A stretch of DNA of 64,000 bases. Source: DATMER01 sp963844885 (GTDB taxonomy: Bacteria; Acidobacteriota; Thermoanaerobaculia; Multivoradales; UBA5704). The stretch is from assembly GCA_963844885.1 (NCBI GenBank), contig CAWJQA010000001.1, positions 124,001 to 188,000 of the forward strand, in the 5' to 3' direction. Position numbers and translations under genes: made by a program. The notes under the pieces were generated by a model that had not been told where the DNA came from, searched no databases, and worked only from the letters and a program-made list of their open reading frames with translations. Positions 15,474-28,152 of the stretch are shown here, in pieces; the first letter of the stretch is position 1, and each line of letters begins with the position of its first letter.

Positions 15474-16086
15474 AGAACGGACGGCGCGGGGAGGTTCAGA
15501 ATCAAGAGGCTGCCTTCGCCGCTCACCCACGAGCCCCTCCCACACACCTCCGGCGATGGCCCCGCCCTCCCTCCCTGAAAAGGCGGACCCCTGCGGAACG
15601 GCGGCGGCCTTGGACTCGGCAGCCGTCATCCCTCCAAATTGTCAATGAGCGGAAAGGGGGACCCGACTGTGTCCTCCCTTCAAGGTGATGGGCACGAACG
15701 GCCATCGGTCGTGGGGACCCGCGTCTGGCGTCCTCGTTCGTCTCCCTTCACTTCAGGGAGAGTCTACGGATGGCTGACCGCCGTGTCTACGGTTTCAGGA
15801 TGCGATCTTGCCCAAAACGTTAGCAACGCGCATTGGTCGTCCTCGGTAGAGGACGGATTGAATGACGTGCGGCTATTTCGGCCAATTGACCTCTTGACTG
15901 GCGCCAGCGATCGTGTATCGTGCCATCCACGAGCCGGGGAGCCGTCCAGGGCAGGCCGGATGTTCATGTAGAGTCGGCGGCGGGCGCGGTGACTTTAGGT
16001 CGAGGGAGTAGCTGTTTCCGGCGGCTTTCGCCTTGCTGCCGGTGCCTCAGTCTCGGCCATGGCTCCGTTTCCCGCCGCCGCTCATC

Positions 16087-16119
16087 GAACCGGACTTGCG
16101 GATTTCCCGCATCCGGCTC
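16087..16119 (-). ncRNA. Group II intron domain V (intron 1)
   Basis: The minus strand reads GAGCCGGATGCGGGAAA then TCCGCAAGTCCGGTTC, the standard domain V hairpin with its AGC catalytic triad and GAAA-like loop. It lies 11 bases after the maturase stop, as expected, and is followed by domain VI. Confidence 0.9.
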
Positions 16120-16130
16120 TCGGACGGGCT

Positions 16131-17450
16131 TCACGAAAGGCTTGCACGGATTCTTCTCAGGCGCGTCTGCTGGAGATCGGTCACGCCGACCTTGCCGTAC
16201 ACCTCCAGGAGGCCGAAGCGGCTGGTTCCGCTCGGCAGCTTGTGTCGCCGCCGGAGGAGTTGCCGCACCCGATTGGCTACATGCCACCTGACGGCCTGAT
16301 AGGCGTTGGGGGTGTAGCCAAACTTGAAGTACTCGGCCCAACCCATCAGAAGACGGTTTAGCCGGCGCCTCAATTCGAGCCATGGGGTCGGATTTCCTGG
16401 ATACAGCAGAAGGTTGACCTTTTCCTTGAGCTTCTTCTGGGATTTCTTCGAGGGTTGGGCCGAGATAACTTTCTCCCCGGTCCGCCAGTGCCTGAAGGGG
16501 CCGAAAGTGTACCCCAGGAAGTCGAACGGCTCTTCCTCGACGTAGCACAGACACGTCTTGGCTGGATGGATCTTCAATCCGAGTTTCTCCAGCCACCGCG
16601 ACACCTGCGCCAGGCTTGCTTCTGCCTGACCGCGGCTCGCACAGAGGATGACGAAATCATCGGCATAGGAGACGATCTGCCCCAGCCTTTGGGACGCTCC
16701 GGTTTCCCTCCAGTGTCGTAGAAGACGGTTGATGTAAATGTTGGCCAGCAAAGGAGAAATCACTCCGCCTTGAGGAGTCCCACACTTGCTCTTCTTGCCG
16801 CCTGTCAGCCTCCGGTTCCCCTTCTCATCTCTCTCCTCAACCGGGGATTTCAGCCACAGCTTGAGCAGGTGCAGGATCTTCCCATCGGCCACCCGCCGCG
16901 CCACGCTTTGCAGAAGCTCCGCGTGGGGGATGGTGTCGAAGTACTGCGCCACGTCGCCATCCACGACGTGTTTCTGGCCTCCAGTCAGCCGCTTCATCAC
17001 CTCGGCCAGGGCTTCCTGCGCACTGCGCTCTGGCCGATAGGCATAGACGTTGTCCTCGAAGTCAGCTTCGAAGATCGGCTCAAGGATCAGCACGACAGCC
17101 GTCTGCGCCACCCGGTCCCGAATGGTGGGGATACCGAGGGGGCGCTCGCCGCCGCCGGGCTTGGGGATCAGGGCCCGCCGCACCGGTTGCGGTCGGTAGA
17201 CCTCTTCCATCAGTTCCTGGCGAAGCTCGCCCAACCATCGGTCTCTGCCATACGACTCAATGTCTTCAAACTTCACTCCATCGACCCCGGCCGCTCCGGC
17301 ATTGGCTTTCGCCTGCCGGTACGCGCGCTCCAAGGTCTCCGGCCAGCACACCTTGTCGAACAGCGTGTAGAACCGAAAGCCCGGCTCCCGCTTGGCCTTC
17401 TCGTAGAGCTTCTTGCGGAGTCGCTCGACTCGGTCGGGTTCTAGACTCAT
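16131..17450 (-). CDS. ltrA: Group II intron reverse transcriptase/maturase (intron 1)
   Basis: A 439-residue protein when started at MSLEPDRVERLRKKLYEKA. Reverse transcriptase blocks are in order: GAAGVDGVKFEDIE (RT0/1), RRALIPKPGGGERPLGIPTI (RT2), YAYRPERSAQEAL (RT3), VVDGDVAQYFDTIPH (RT4, first catalytic D), GTPQGGVISPLLANIYI (RT4/5), the active-site YADD (IVSYADDFVILC, RT5) and FDFLGYTF. A maturase-like thumb region follows (LNRLLMGWAEYFKFGYTP). No HNH endonuclease domain is evident at the C-terminus, so second-strand priming probably relies on replication forks. All key residues are intact, so the intron may be mobile. Confidence 0.9.
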   Translation of the reverse strand: MSLEPDRVERLRKKLYEKAKREPGFRFYTLFDKVCWPETLERAYRQAKANAGAAGVDGVKFEDIESYGRDRWLGELRQELMEEVYRPQPVRRALIPKPGGGERPLGIPTIRDRVAQTAVVLILEPIFEADFEDNVYAYRPERSAQEALAEVMKRLTGGQKHVVDGDVAQYFDTIPHAELLQSVARRVADGKILHLLKLWLKSPVEERDEKGNRRLTGGKKSKCGTPQGGVISPLLANIYINRLLRHWRETGASQRLGQIVSYADDFVILCASRGQAEASLAQVSRWLEKLGLKIHPAKTCLCYVEEEPFDFLGYTFGPFRHWRTGEKVISAQPSKKSQKKLKEKVNLLLYPGNPTPWLELRRRLNRLLMGWAEYFKFGYTPNAYQAVRWHVANRVRQLLRRRHKLPSGTSRFGLLEVYGKVGVTDLQQTRLRRIRASLS

Positions 17451-18016
17451 CGTCAATCCCGGTCTTCTCCTCGTTAAAAAAGCATGCCCGAACCAGGGCT
17501 CCGTCCCTCCACCGGCGTTACCCGGCTTCTCCGGTACCATGAGCCCCTCCGACTTCCACGACGGCCCGAGGCCGATCACTTCCGATCACCCCGGTCGGTG
17601 GTCGCGACCCACCGCCGCCATGGATCTCGCACGTTGCCTCAAAGACCTTATGCACATGCCGACTCCAATACCCCGGCTGGAGAGGGCGGGTTCTCAGGTC
17701 GGTTGCTCCCCCGCCCACCAACGGCCTTCCCCTTATGTCAGGAGGGTCGGCTCCAGCAAGAAACTATCGAGGCCTGCTCAGAGTTCACACGTTTCGGCCT
17801 GCGCACTTGCACCCTGGTTGCGCCAGGGACTTCCCCGGAGGCTTCAGTCGGGCGATTGCTCGCCTCGACTGCTCCAGTGGCTACCGGGCGTACCGACAAT
17901 TCACCGGACGGGACTTGCACCCGCTGGTCTTCGAGACCCAGAAGGTCTCACCACCCACTCTCAACTCAACTCAGACCTCCTTTCGTGCCGCACTGACAAT
18001 TGAAGTACTATCTTCC

Positions 18017-18049
18017 AAAAACGGGACGGGCCCAAGCCGGGGTCCGTCC
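18017..18049 (-). terminator. T-tailed hairpin upstream of intron 1
   Basis: Minus strand: GGACGGACCC, a short loop, GGGCCCGTCC, then CGTTTTTGG. It lies downstream of the 18268 gene and 24 bases before the 5' end of intron 1. It may terminate the operon that ends at 18268. Confidence 0.6.
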
Positions 18050-18092
18050 TCCTGCCATAGGTGTACGCGCCACGGGGCGGAGGCCGGGCATC

Positions 18093-18206
18093 GACCCTCT
18101 CCGCCCCGGCTTCGCGCGCTTTCGAAGCCCTCGCAAGGACTTGACCCGGCAGCATCCAGAAAGCGGGGGGAGAGGTTGAACCGTTCTCCTCGTCCTTCTT
18201 GGGCGT
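18093..18206. repeat. Short blocks shared with the flanks of the DUF4143 remnant
   Basis: Three blocks here match, in the same order and orientation, sequences around 9843-10605: CTCCGCCCCGGCTTCGCGC (9846 region), a CAAGGA-CTG-CCCGGCAG block (9970 region), and CTC-TCGTCCTT-TTGGGCG-CAGC (10583 region). In the other copy the DUF4143 fragment lies between the last two blocks; here they are adjacent. Confidence 0.5.
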
Positions 18207-18267
18207 CAGCGGATTCATGCTGCCCCGCGCGGCGCTTGGCGCGCCGGCGGCGATGTTCATTGACGAT

Positions 18268-18681
18268 TCAATCGTTGTGCGTGAGCTTCTTCACGCGTGC
18301 ATTGATCCGGTTCCAGACCTCCCGGTCCCTCACCTTTGCCCCTGCCTCTGTGGATGGATTCTCGGCCAGGGCGGCACCCGTTTCAGCCACATAGATGAAG
18401 GTCAGCGCGGAGAGCACGATGAGCGGGTCGACCTTGTCCCCCCAGTTCTGCTTGACCCACTCGATGGCCTTGTTCAGCTCCTCGCGCGTGGTGCCGACGT
18501 GGATGAGGCCGTTGATGATGGGCAGGCTCTCGGCGAAGAAGATCATGTCCTGATTCTTCTCGGCTTGCTGCGCCACGCTGTCGCACTCTTCCAGCTTGTC
18601 CAGGATGTGGTCCCGATGCCGCCGGAAGAAATCTCCAAGGTTCAAATAGTTCTCGACCGCTCTGCTGGGGTCGCTCGCCAT
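18268..18681 (-). CDS. Small helical protein, third gene of an uncharacterised operon
   Basis: A 137-residue soluble protein starting MASDPSRAVENYLNLGDFF. The ribosome site TAGGAGAA overlaps the stop of the preceding gene, 8 bases upstream, so translation is coupled. Predicted mostly helical (FFRRHRDHILDKLEECDSV, TREELNKAIEWVKQNW), with one moderately hydrophobic stretch (PLIVLSALTFIYVAETGAAL) that could be a buried helix or a weak membrane segment. No recognised family. It ends a three-gene unit starting at 20543. Confidence 0.75.
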   Translation of the reverse strand: MASDPSRAVENYLNLGDFFRRHRDHILDKLEECDSVAQQAEKNQDMIFFAESLPIINGLIHVGTTREELNKAIEWVKQNWGDKVDPLIVLSALTFIYVAETGAALAENPSTEAGAKVRDREVWNRINARVKKLTHND

Positions 18682-18689
18682 AAGTTCTC

Positions 18690-19877
18690 CTATGCCCTGG
18701 CCATGAGCGGTTTGAAGATTTTCTCGTACCAGCCGCGGCCGGCGCGGGATTCGATCTCCCGGACTGCCGCCAGTGCCTTGCCATGCTCGGCCTCGAGAAG
18801 CGTCATTTCCTCCGGGAGGGAGGAATCGTCGGGCTGGTATTGCAGGAACGTATGAAGGCAGCGCGCCTTCATGCACGGGTAGAGGCTCCATGAAAGGCTG
18901 TTCCCCGCCGTTTGGGGGTCGGGATAGCCCGGAGCGGGACAGCGGGGTGCGTTCGCATGCACGTCTGTCGCAAAGCCATAGCCGAAGAACCGGCGAGTCC
19001 TCGACGTCACCGCAAACCAGTCGGGAATATTGTCGAACCTGGAGATCACCAGGCCCCCGGGCCAGCTTGTGTAGTGGAAGTAGCTTGCCTGGAACTGGAG
19101 GGGGATGGGCTCGCCGCCGTCCTCGCCGCGACCTTCGAGGAACATCTCTTCGATCAGGTGGTCCGCACCGGCGTACAGGCTCAGAGTCCGATGGAAACGG
19201 CAGGACAGCCGGTGGCTCCGGCGCGTCGAAAGGTCGGAATATTCGTAGTCGAACGGCTCGGAGACCATGGTGACCGTGCTGCGGACCGGTCCCGTCGAAG
19301 AGGACACGACATGGAAACGCTTTCGGAAGAGCTCTACCTCCTGGAACGCCTCGGGCGACCACGCCGGGTGGGGGAGGAGCAGTTTGTCGACCTGGAGAAC
19401 CCGTTTCTCGGGATCATGTACGAGATACTCATTGTCAGCCAAAACCTCTCGGCCGTCGAGCAGGACGCTCGTGGCGGAGCCCGCGAACCAGTCGCGCTCG
19501 GGCTCCCAGGGAGCCGGCACGAGATTGAACCAGATCTCCAGCCGTTCGTTTTTCAGCTTGAACCCGTTGTCGAGAACCAGGGGCTCGGGTTGGCTCGGAA
19601 ACGGATTCGGTGAATCGCTTTCCCGGAGGTACACGAAGGCGGCGGGAAGCTGGTAGTGCTCGTCCCTGGGCGGAGCGAGCGATTCCAGGAGGAAGCTCAG
19701 CTCGACCCGGCCCGGCTCGGTCCGGTCGATTTGCATCGGTAGGCGGGTTCCCGTCTCGTCATCGAGGGCCAGCCGGTCGGGAGAAAGCGCGGTGCTTTCC
19801 GCGATAGGAGGCCACGGTGTGGTCACAGGCCCGTTCCGCCAGTAGTCCGAGGGGTTGAAGACGTTCAGGCAGGACAT
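18690..19877 (-). CDS. Hypothetical beta-rich protein, middle gene of the operon
   Basis: A 395-residue protein without a signal peptide (MSCLNVFNPSDYWRNGPV). It starts at the base after the stop of the upstream coiled-coil gene (TAAATG), so the genes are tightly coupled. The sequence is rich in beta-type segments with many aromatic residues (NGFKLKNERLEIWFNLVPAP, FRKRFHVVSSSTGPVRSTV, FQASYFHYTSWPGGLVISRF). The pattern recalls galactose-mutarotase-like beta-sandwich folds of carbohydrate-active enzymes, but no catalytic motif is evident and this is a guess. No family recognised. Its neighbours suggest work with a membrane-anchored coiled-coil protein. Confidence 0.75.
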   Translation of the reverse strand: MSCLNVFNPSDYWRNGPVTTPWPPIAESTALSPDRLALDDETGTRLPMQIDRTEPGRVELSFLLESLAPPRDEHYQLPAAFVYLRESDSPNPFPSQPEPLVLDNGFKLKNERLEIWFNLVPAPWEPERDWFAGSATSVLLDGREVLADNEYLVHDPEKRVLQVDKLLLPHPAWSPEAFQEVELFRKRFHVVSSSTGPVRSTVTMVSEPFDYEYSDLSTRRSHRLSCRFHRTLSLYAGADHLIEEMFLEGRGEDGGEPIPLQFQASYFHYTSWPGGLVISRFDNIPDWFAVTSRTRRFFGYGFATDVHANAPRCPAPGYPDPQTAGNSLSWSLYPCMKARCLHTFLQYQPDDSSLPEEMTLLEAEHGKALAAVREIESRAGRGWYEKIFKPLMARA

Positions 19878-20543
19878 TTACTTTCCTTTCAGGTGCATGG
19901 CTTCGAGCACGCTGCGCAGTTCGTCCACCTTGGATTCCAACTGTCCCCCAGGCCGTTCCAGCTTGAAGATCCTCTCATCATGATCCACCACCTTCCGCTC
20001 GCTCTCGGCGAGCCGGTGCTCGATCTTCAACAGCTCGATCCGGAGCCGTCCTTCTTCGATCCACTGGACCAGCCACTGGACCAGGGCCTCCTTGGTGAGG
20101 AAGGCGCCCTGGCGCTGCATCTCCTCCAGCAGTCCTCCCTGCTGGAAAAGGACTGTACGAAGGCTCCCCGAAAGCTGGGGGAGGTCCCGGTCGCTCAGGA
20201 AGCCGCCCTGTTTGGCGATGATCCTGATGATTCCGTCGTCCACCAGCTCGCTTTGTAGCTCCCTCTTGAAGCTGGAGAGCTCGGAGCGGGTCTTTTCCTG
20301 GGTTTCCCGGTTGTTCTTCTGGGCCTCCTGGTTGTTCTTCCGGCTCAAAACGGCGGCGACGGCGGCGATGATCGCCGCGACGCCACTCAGAATGCCGGCC
20401 AGGTTGGCCAGCACCAGCTCGTTGAGCCCCTTCGGCTTGTCCTGCTTCGGGTCGGTTGGAGTCTGCTGGCCCAGAGCGGCGGAGGAGAGCAGGAGGGTCA
20501 GGATGCAGCAGGCGGCGAGGAGAGCGAGAGATCCTTGTTTCAT
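19878..20543 (-). CDS. Membrane-anchored coiled-coil protein, first gene of the operon
   Basis: A 221-residue protein: signal peptide or first membrane helix (MKQGSLALLAACCILTLLL, ending near LGQQ), then a second hydrophobic helix at about residues 42-67 (LVLANLAGILSGVAAIIAAV), a K/N/E-rich linker (RKNNQEAQKNNRETQEKTR) and a long helical C-terminal half with heptads (IELLKIEHRLAESERKVVD, LESKVDELRSVLEAM). It is probably tethered to the inner membrane with a coiled-coil domain. It heads a compact three-gene transcription unit. No family recognised. Confidence 0.75.
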   Translation of the reverse strand: MKQGSLALLAACCILTLLLSSAALGQQTPTDPKQDKPKGLNELVLANLAGILSGVAAIIAAVAAVLSRKNNQEAQKNNRETQEKTRSELSSFKRELQSELVDDGIIRIIAKQGGFLSDRDLPQLSGSLRTVLFQQGGLLEEMQRQGAFLTKEALVQWLVQWIEEGRLRIELLKIEHRLAESERKVVDHDERIFKLERPGGQLESKVDELRSVLEAMHLKGK

Positions 20544-20679
20544 GGGGTGTTCAAAAACTTTAGCCTAACCTGCAAGGTACCACAGTTCCGGGGCCGTGGA
20601 AAAAAGGGGCGGGCCGGAACCGGCGGATACAGGCCGGAGTTGGGGGGAAGGCGCGCGCGAGGTCCTTGCTCCGGAGGAC

Positions 20680-20706
20680 CGCCGTCGGCCCTCCTTGACC
20701 GGGGGC
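20680..20706. repeat. Copy 2 of an exact 27-nt dispersed repeat
   Basis: Identical over 27 bases to 12704-12730. Here it lies 34 bases upstream of the -35 box of the MazEF-like promoter. Confidence 0.6.
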
Positions 20707-20739
20707 TGCTCCCCCGGCCGCGTCTCCCTTGGGGAGGTC

Positions 20740-20784
20740 TTGACCCCCCATGCGGGCGGCTCTAGTATACGTATGGTATACGTA
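20740..20784 (+). promoter_or_regulatory. Promoter and operator of the MazEF-like module
   Basis: TTGACC at 20740-20745, a 17-base spacer, and TAGTAT at 20763-20768 form a good sigma-70-type promoter. Two direct copies of GTATACGTA (20765-20773 and 20776-20784), each containing the palindrome GTATAC, overlap the -10 box and start site. This is the expected arrangement for autoregulation by an antitoxin of the ribbon-helix-helix or AbrB type. Confidence 0.75.
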
Positions 20785-20794
20785 GGAGGTGGTT

Positions 20795-21025
20795 ATGCAC
20801 AAGAAGCTCACCATCACCGTTGATGAGCAAGTCTATGAGGGCCTGCACCGCGTGATCGGCAGGCAGAAGATCAGTCAGTTCATCGAGACTCTGGTCCGGC
20901 CTCACGTTGCTGCTCAGGATCTGGCAGCCGCCTACCAGCACATGGCGGCGGATGAGAACCGTGAGGCCGAGGCTCATGAGTGGGCGGAAGCCACGGCGAG
21001 GGATGTCGCCGATGAAGCGCGGTGA
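20795..21025 (+). CDS. Antitoxin of a MazEF/PemIK-type module
   Basis: A 76-residue protein starting MHKKLTITVDEQVYEGLHRV, whose first strand and two helices fit a ribbon-helix-helix DNA-binding fold; the acidic, alanine-rich C-terminus (MAADENREAEAHEWAEATAR) would wrap the toxin. The ATG at 20795 follows AGGAGGTGGTT. It overlaps the toxin gene by 14 bases, the usual coupling of such modules. It is expected to bind the two GTATACGTA repeats upstream and repress its own operon. Confidence 0.85.
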   Translation: MHKKLTITVDEQVYEGLHRVIGRQKISQFIETLVRPHVAAQDLAAAYQHMAADENREAEAHEWAEATARDVADEAR

Positions 21026-21338
21026 GGTCTGGTGGGTTGATTTTGATCCCTCAATCGGCGGCGAGATCCAGAAACGCCGCCCCGCTGTCATTGTCAGCAA
21101 CGACGCCTCCAACCGGTTCCTCAACCGCGTCCAGGTCATTCCACTGACGAGCAACGTGGAGCGCCTGTACCCGAGCGAGGCTCATGTAAGCCTCCAGGGG
21201 CAGCCGAGAAAGGCGATGGCTGATCAGTTGGCCACAGTAAGCAAGAGCCGACTCAGCCAGAAGATCGGTGGTCTGTCCCAGGCCGACCTGGAGCAGATTG
21301 AACGAGCCATTCGAGTCCAACTCGGCCTGATCTTGTGA
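21012..21338 (+). CDS. MazF/PemK-family endoribonuclease toxin
   Basis: A 108-residue toxin with the full PemK fold signature: MKRGEVWWVDFDPSIGGE at the start, KRRPAVIVSND with the conserved RP-V-I/V strand, VQVIPLTSNVERLYPSEAHV, and the C-terminal SRLSQKIGGLSQADLEQIE helix. MazF enzymes cut single-stranded RNA at short sequences to halt growth when the antitoxin is degraded. Length is standard and all motifs are present, so the module looks functional. It sits between the uncharacterised operon and the subtilase gene, on the edge of accessory DNA. Confidence 0.92.
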   Translation: MKRGEVWWVDFDPSIGGEIQKRRPAVIVSNDASNRFLNRVQVIPLTSNVERLYPSEAHVSLQGQPRKAMADQLATVSKSRLSQKIGGLSQADLEQIERAIRVQLGLIL

Positions 21339-21438
21339 GCCTCCTCACAAAAGGGGTGGTGGCACCCTTTCTTCTGGTCCCCGGGTTGGAGAGGCTGCCG
21401 AGAGGCGGTTGTCTCCGCCCCCCGGCTGTTGCGAGAAA

Positions 21439-24175
21439 TTACGGCTGCTGCACGACCTTGACGTCATCCACGCCCGCTTCGACCAGGCTGGCGGTGCTCG
21501 CGTCGGCGGCTTCGATCCGGATACGGACGGTCTGGCCGGCGAACGAGCTGATGTTGGCCGACGTCGTGGCCCAGGCGCCGTTGAGGTTGGCCGCGGCGCC
21601 CAGCTTCTCGAATACCGTCGAGGTGGTGGCGCCCACCACCTTCACACGCAGGTAGTCCGCGGTCGACGAGTTGCTGCCATAGGCGAGGTAGTAGGAGAAG
21701 GAGAGGGTCAGCACGCCCGTCGAAGGCAGCGTAATGGCCGGTGACTGGATGGTGGTCAGGCCGCCGTCGAGGTCGTATGCCCCGGCCGAGGAGCCGGCCA
21801 GTCGCCCGGTGACCAGGTCGTTCGTGCCGCTGACGGTCGTGCCGAGCTGCTTGGCGCCGCTGGAGGTGGTGGCTTCCGGGTCGCCCCGCTCCCAGAGCCC
21901 GAGCGTGGCCGTGTCGGTGCCCAGGGGGTTCACCGTCCAGCCGGTGCTCGTCTCGAAGTCGTCGTTGAAGACCGTGACCGGCGGGGGAGGCGGCGTGCCG
22001 CCCTCGGTCACGTTACCCGTCACCACCAGGGCGAACGGCTGCGCGCCGTTCGGCACGTTGAAGGCCTTGACCGACACCGTGTACACGCCGGTCGCCGGGA
22101 CGTTGAGGAGCACCTGCTCCACCGTGTTCTTGCGGTCCGACGCGCCGCCGGTGGTGAGACTGGCCGCTCGCGAAGACGTTGCCGCGCCAGATGGTGCCGG
22201 TCGGGCCGGTCACCGTCAGATCGAGGTCGTTCACCAGGTTCACGCCGGCGGCCGGGGTCGACGGGTAGTCGGTCCAGGCCAGCGTCGCCTTGAAGGGCTC
22301 GGTGGTGCTGTTGACGCTGAAATTCCAGGTCTGCTCGGCCGTCGAGCCCGTGGCGAAGCCGGTGGTGTCGTCCCGCACCCAGAGCTTGCGGCTCTGGCCG
22401 GTGAAGAAGAGGGCGTTTTCGAGCAACACGCGGCCCCAGCCCTGGCAGTTGGCCGGCATGGCGGTCGTGCCGCCCATGTTGATGGCGGAGTTGATCAGCG
22501 TGGCCTTGGTCAGGGCCGCCGACGGCGTGAAGCCGTTGGTCGAGACCTCGCCGCCGGTGGGGTAGTAGCCGTCCGTGTAGTACTGGCGGATCAGCGCGGA
22601 CAGGCCGGCGGCGCCGGGGGTCGCCATGCTGGTGCCGCTCATCGACTGGCTGCCGCAGTTGTTGGTGGTCACGTTGAGGTCGTTGTTGGCCGAGACGATG
22701 CTCGATCCCGGCACGGTGATGTCCGGCTTGAAGCGGCCGTCGGCCGTGGGGCCGCAGCTCGAGAAGGAGGCCATGCTGTCGGCGCTGGTGCCGCGCAGCG
22801 TGGCGCCCACGGAGACGCCGTTCTTGGCCGTCGACGGGCTGCCGACCGTGGCCGTGCCCGGGCCGGCGTTGCCGGCGGCGAAGAAGATCAGGAAGTCCTT
22901 GTGGTTCCACATGAACTCGTCCACGTCCTGACTGCCGGACGAGTAGTTGTTCTGCACGGAGGCGTTCTCGTTGTCGCCCCAGGAGTTCGAGTGGAACCGC
23001 GCCCCCTGGTCGTAGGCCTGCTGGAAGATGGGGTTCAAGTCGACCACCGGGCAGCCGATGCCGGGCAGGTCGCCGCAGTTGTCCACCTGGTAGCCGGCGT
23101 CCTGCATGACCAGCTTGGCGCCGGGGGCCATGCCGTCGGCCGCGTCGTGGACGAGGAGGTTGGCGAAGTTGTCGCCGGCCACGGTGCCGGACACGTGGGA
23201 GCCGTGATCCTGGGTATCCCACTCGGTGCTGCTGATGCCGCCGGCGCATTCGTTGGACCACAGGAAGTCCACCGCCACCACCTTGCGCTGGTTGGCGTCG
23301 ATGACCGTGCCGCCGCTGCAATTGGTGGGCGGCAGGCCGCGGGCCGTGTCCCGGAACCAGCACATGTCGGCGTCGATGCCCGTATCGAGCACCGCGACGG
23401 TCTGGCCCTCGCCGAAGATCCCCTGGCTGAAGATCGGCGTCGTCTGACCGCCGGAGAGGCCCGACTGTCCCACCCAGACGGTGGTGTCATTGAGGAGGAC
23501 CCGTCGCGGCTCGAGGTTCATCCAGAACACCTCGCCGAGGCGGGCGAGATCCTCGCGGTGCTCGGCGATCTCGGTCGGCGTGAGCAGGAGGCGGATGCGG
23601 GAGAAGCGCTCACCCTGCCGGTAGCCGACAATGCCCTGGATGCCGAGGTCGTCGTGGATCTGGCGCACGACCTCCTTGACGTCGGCGTCGGGGAAGACCT
23701 GGAGCATGACGATCCGGTAGTCGCGGCGCCTCGTCTCCAGCGAGAGATCGCCGGCCTGAACGGACGCCACGTTGGCCGCGATCTTGTAGGCGGGGTGGTA
23801 GGGGCCGGACCAGACCGCGCCGAGCTTCTGGAGGCGGGCCTTGTTCTGGCTCCACCCGGCGGGCATCTTCACCAGATACGCATAGTTGGGGAGATAGGTG
23901 TAGACCCGCAGGCTCGCCTCGCGCAGCGCCTTGTCCTGGCGGGCGGTGACGGGGCCGGCGAACTTGACCAGGACGACCTCGTCGGCGTAGGGGTCGTCGG
24001 ACCGGGCCTGCAGGGCCTCCGCGATCGCCGGCTGAGGCCGGCTCGTGTCGATGGCCTGAGAGTTGAGAAGGATCAGCTTCGAATCAGCCGCGGACACCGC
24101 CGGCTGCGCCTGGACCAGACTCGAGCCCAGGAGCAGGAGGGCAGCGCATCCGCTCAGTATGCTTCCCGTCTTCAT
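21439..24175 (-). CDS. Secreted subtilisin-family (S8) serine protease, frameshifted
   Basis: The ATG at 24175 follows GGAGGAAACACT and begins a signal peptide (MKTGSILSGCAALLLLGSSL). The catalytic triad is complete: D264 (VAVLDTGID), H324 (DHGSHVSG) and S516 (SGTSMATPG). A prodomain-like region fills residues about 45-240. Near 22158 one extra base shifts the frame; the other frame continues without loss (DRKNTVEQVLLNVPATGVYT) through a pre-peptidase C-terminal-like domain, a proline linker (GGTPPPPPVTVFND) and a final jelly-roll-like domain ending DDVKVVQQP. The total would be about 911 residues. The protease core is unaffected, so the break is either a sequencing error or truncates only the C-terminal binding domains. 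Confidence 0.88.
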
Positions 24176-24261
24176 AGTGTTTCCTCCGTACCGCCAGAAA
24201 AAGGGTGAATGGCACAACGGGGACTTGGGACATCTCTGAAGAGGGAAGGTGCGGCCCGGGC

Positions 24262-28064
<3,803 letters not shown>

Positions 28065-28152
28065 GAACGACGGTATTGTGGCACAGATCCGGGGCGATGG
28101 CGGCTCGATGGGAACGCGCCCGGCAGCGCACGACCCGCGACTTAACGCAACC

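Larger units (their letters stand above)
14628..15998. other. 1.4-kb gene-free repeat-rich stretch
   Basis: No gene is supported. The stretch includes a GC-rich hairpin-repeat block (15160-15425), a 12-bp-arm palindrome at 15448-15473, and a region around 14880-15010 whose wording (GGGGACTTCC, AGGCCTGCG) looks like a dispersed intergenic repeat. Long open frames across it arise from the repeats and lack ribosome sites. Confidence 0.6.
15999..17993 (-). mobile_element. Group II intron with maturase gene (intron 1)
   Basis: On the minus strand the element starts GTGCGGCACG at 17993 (consensus GUGYG), carries a reverse transcriptase/maturase gene at 17450-16131, a typical domain V at 16119-16087, and ends near CTACTCCCTCGAC at 15999 (terminal AY). 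Length about 1,995 bp. It sits in gene-free DNA, about 30 bases downstream (minus strand) of a T-tailed hairpin at 18017-18049. Boundaries are inferred from consensus ends; the 5' end is firmer than the 3' end. Confidence 0.8.

Noticed and set aside
14760..15629. 289-codon minus-strand frame
   Set aside because: Its sequence is the translation of the 21-bp hairpin repeat block and lacks a ribosome site.
18690..19877. Glycoside hydrolase assignment
   Set aside because: The beta-rich pattern is only suggestive; no catalytic acid motif or family signature is visible.
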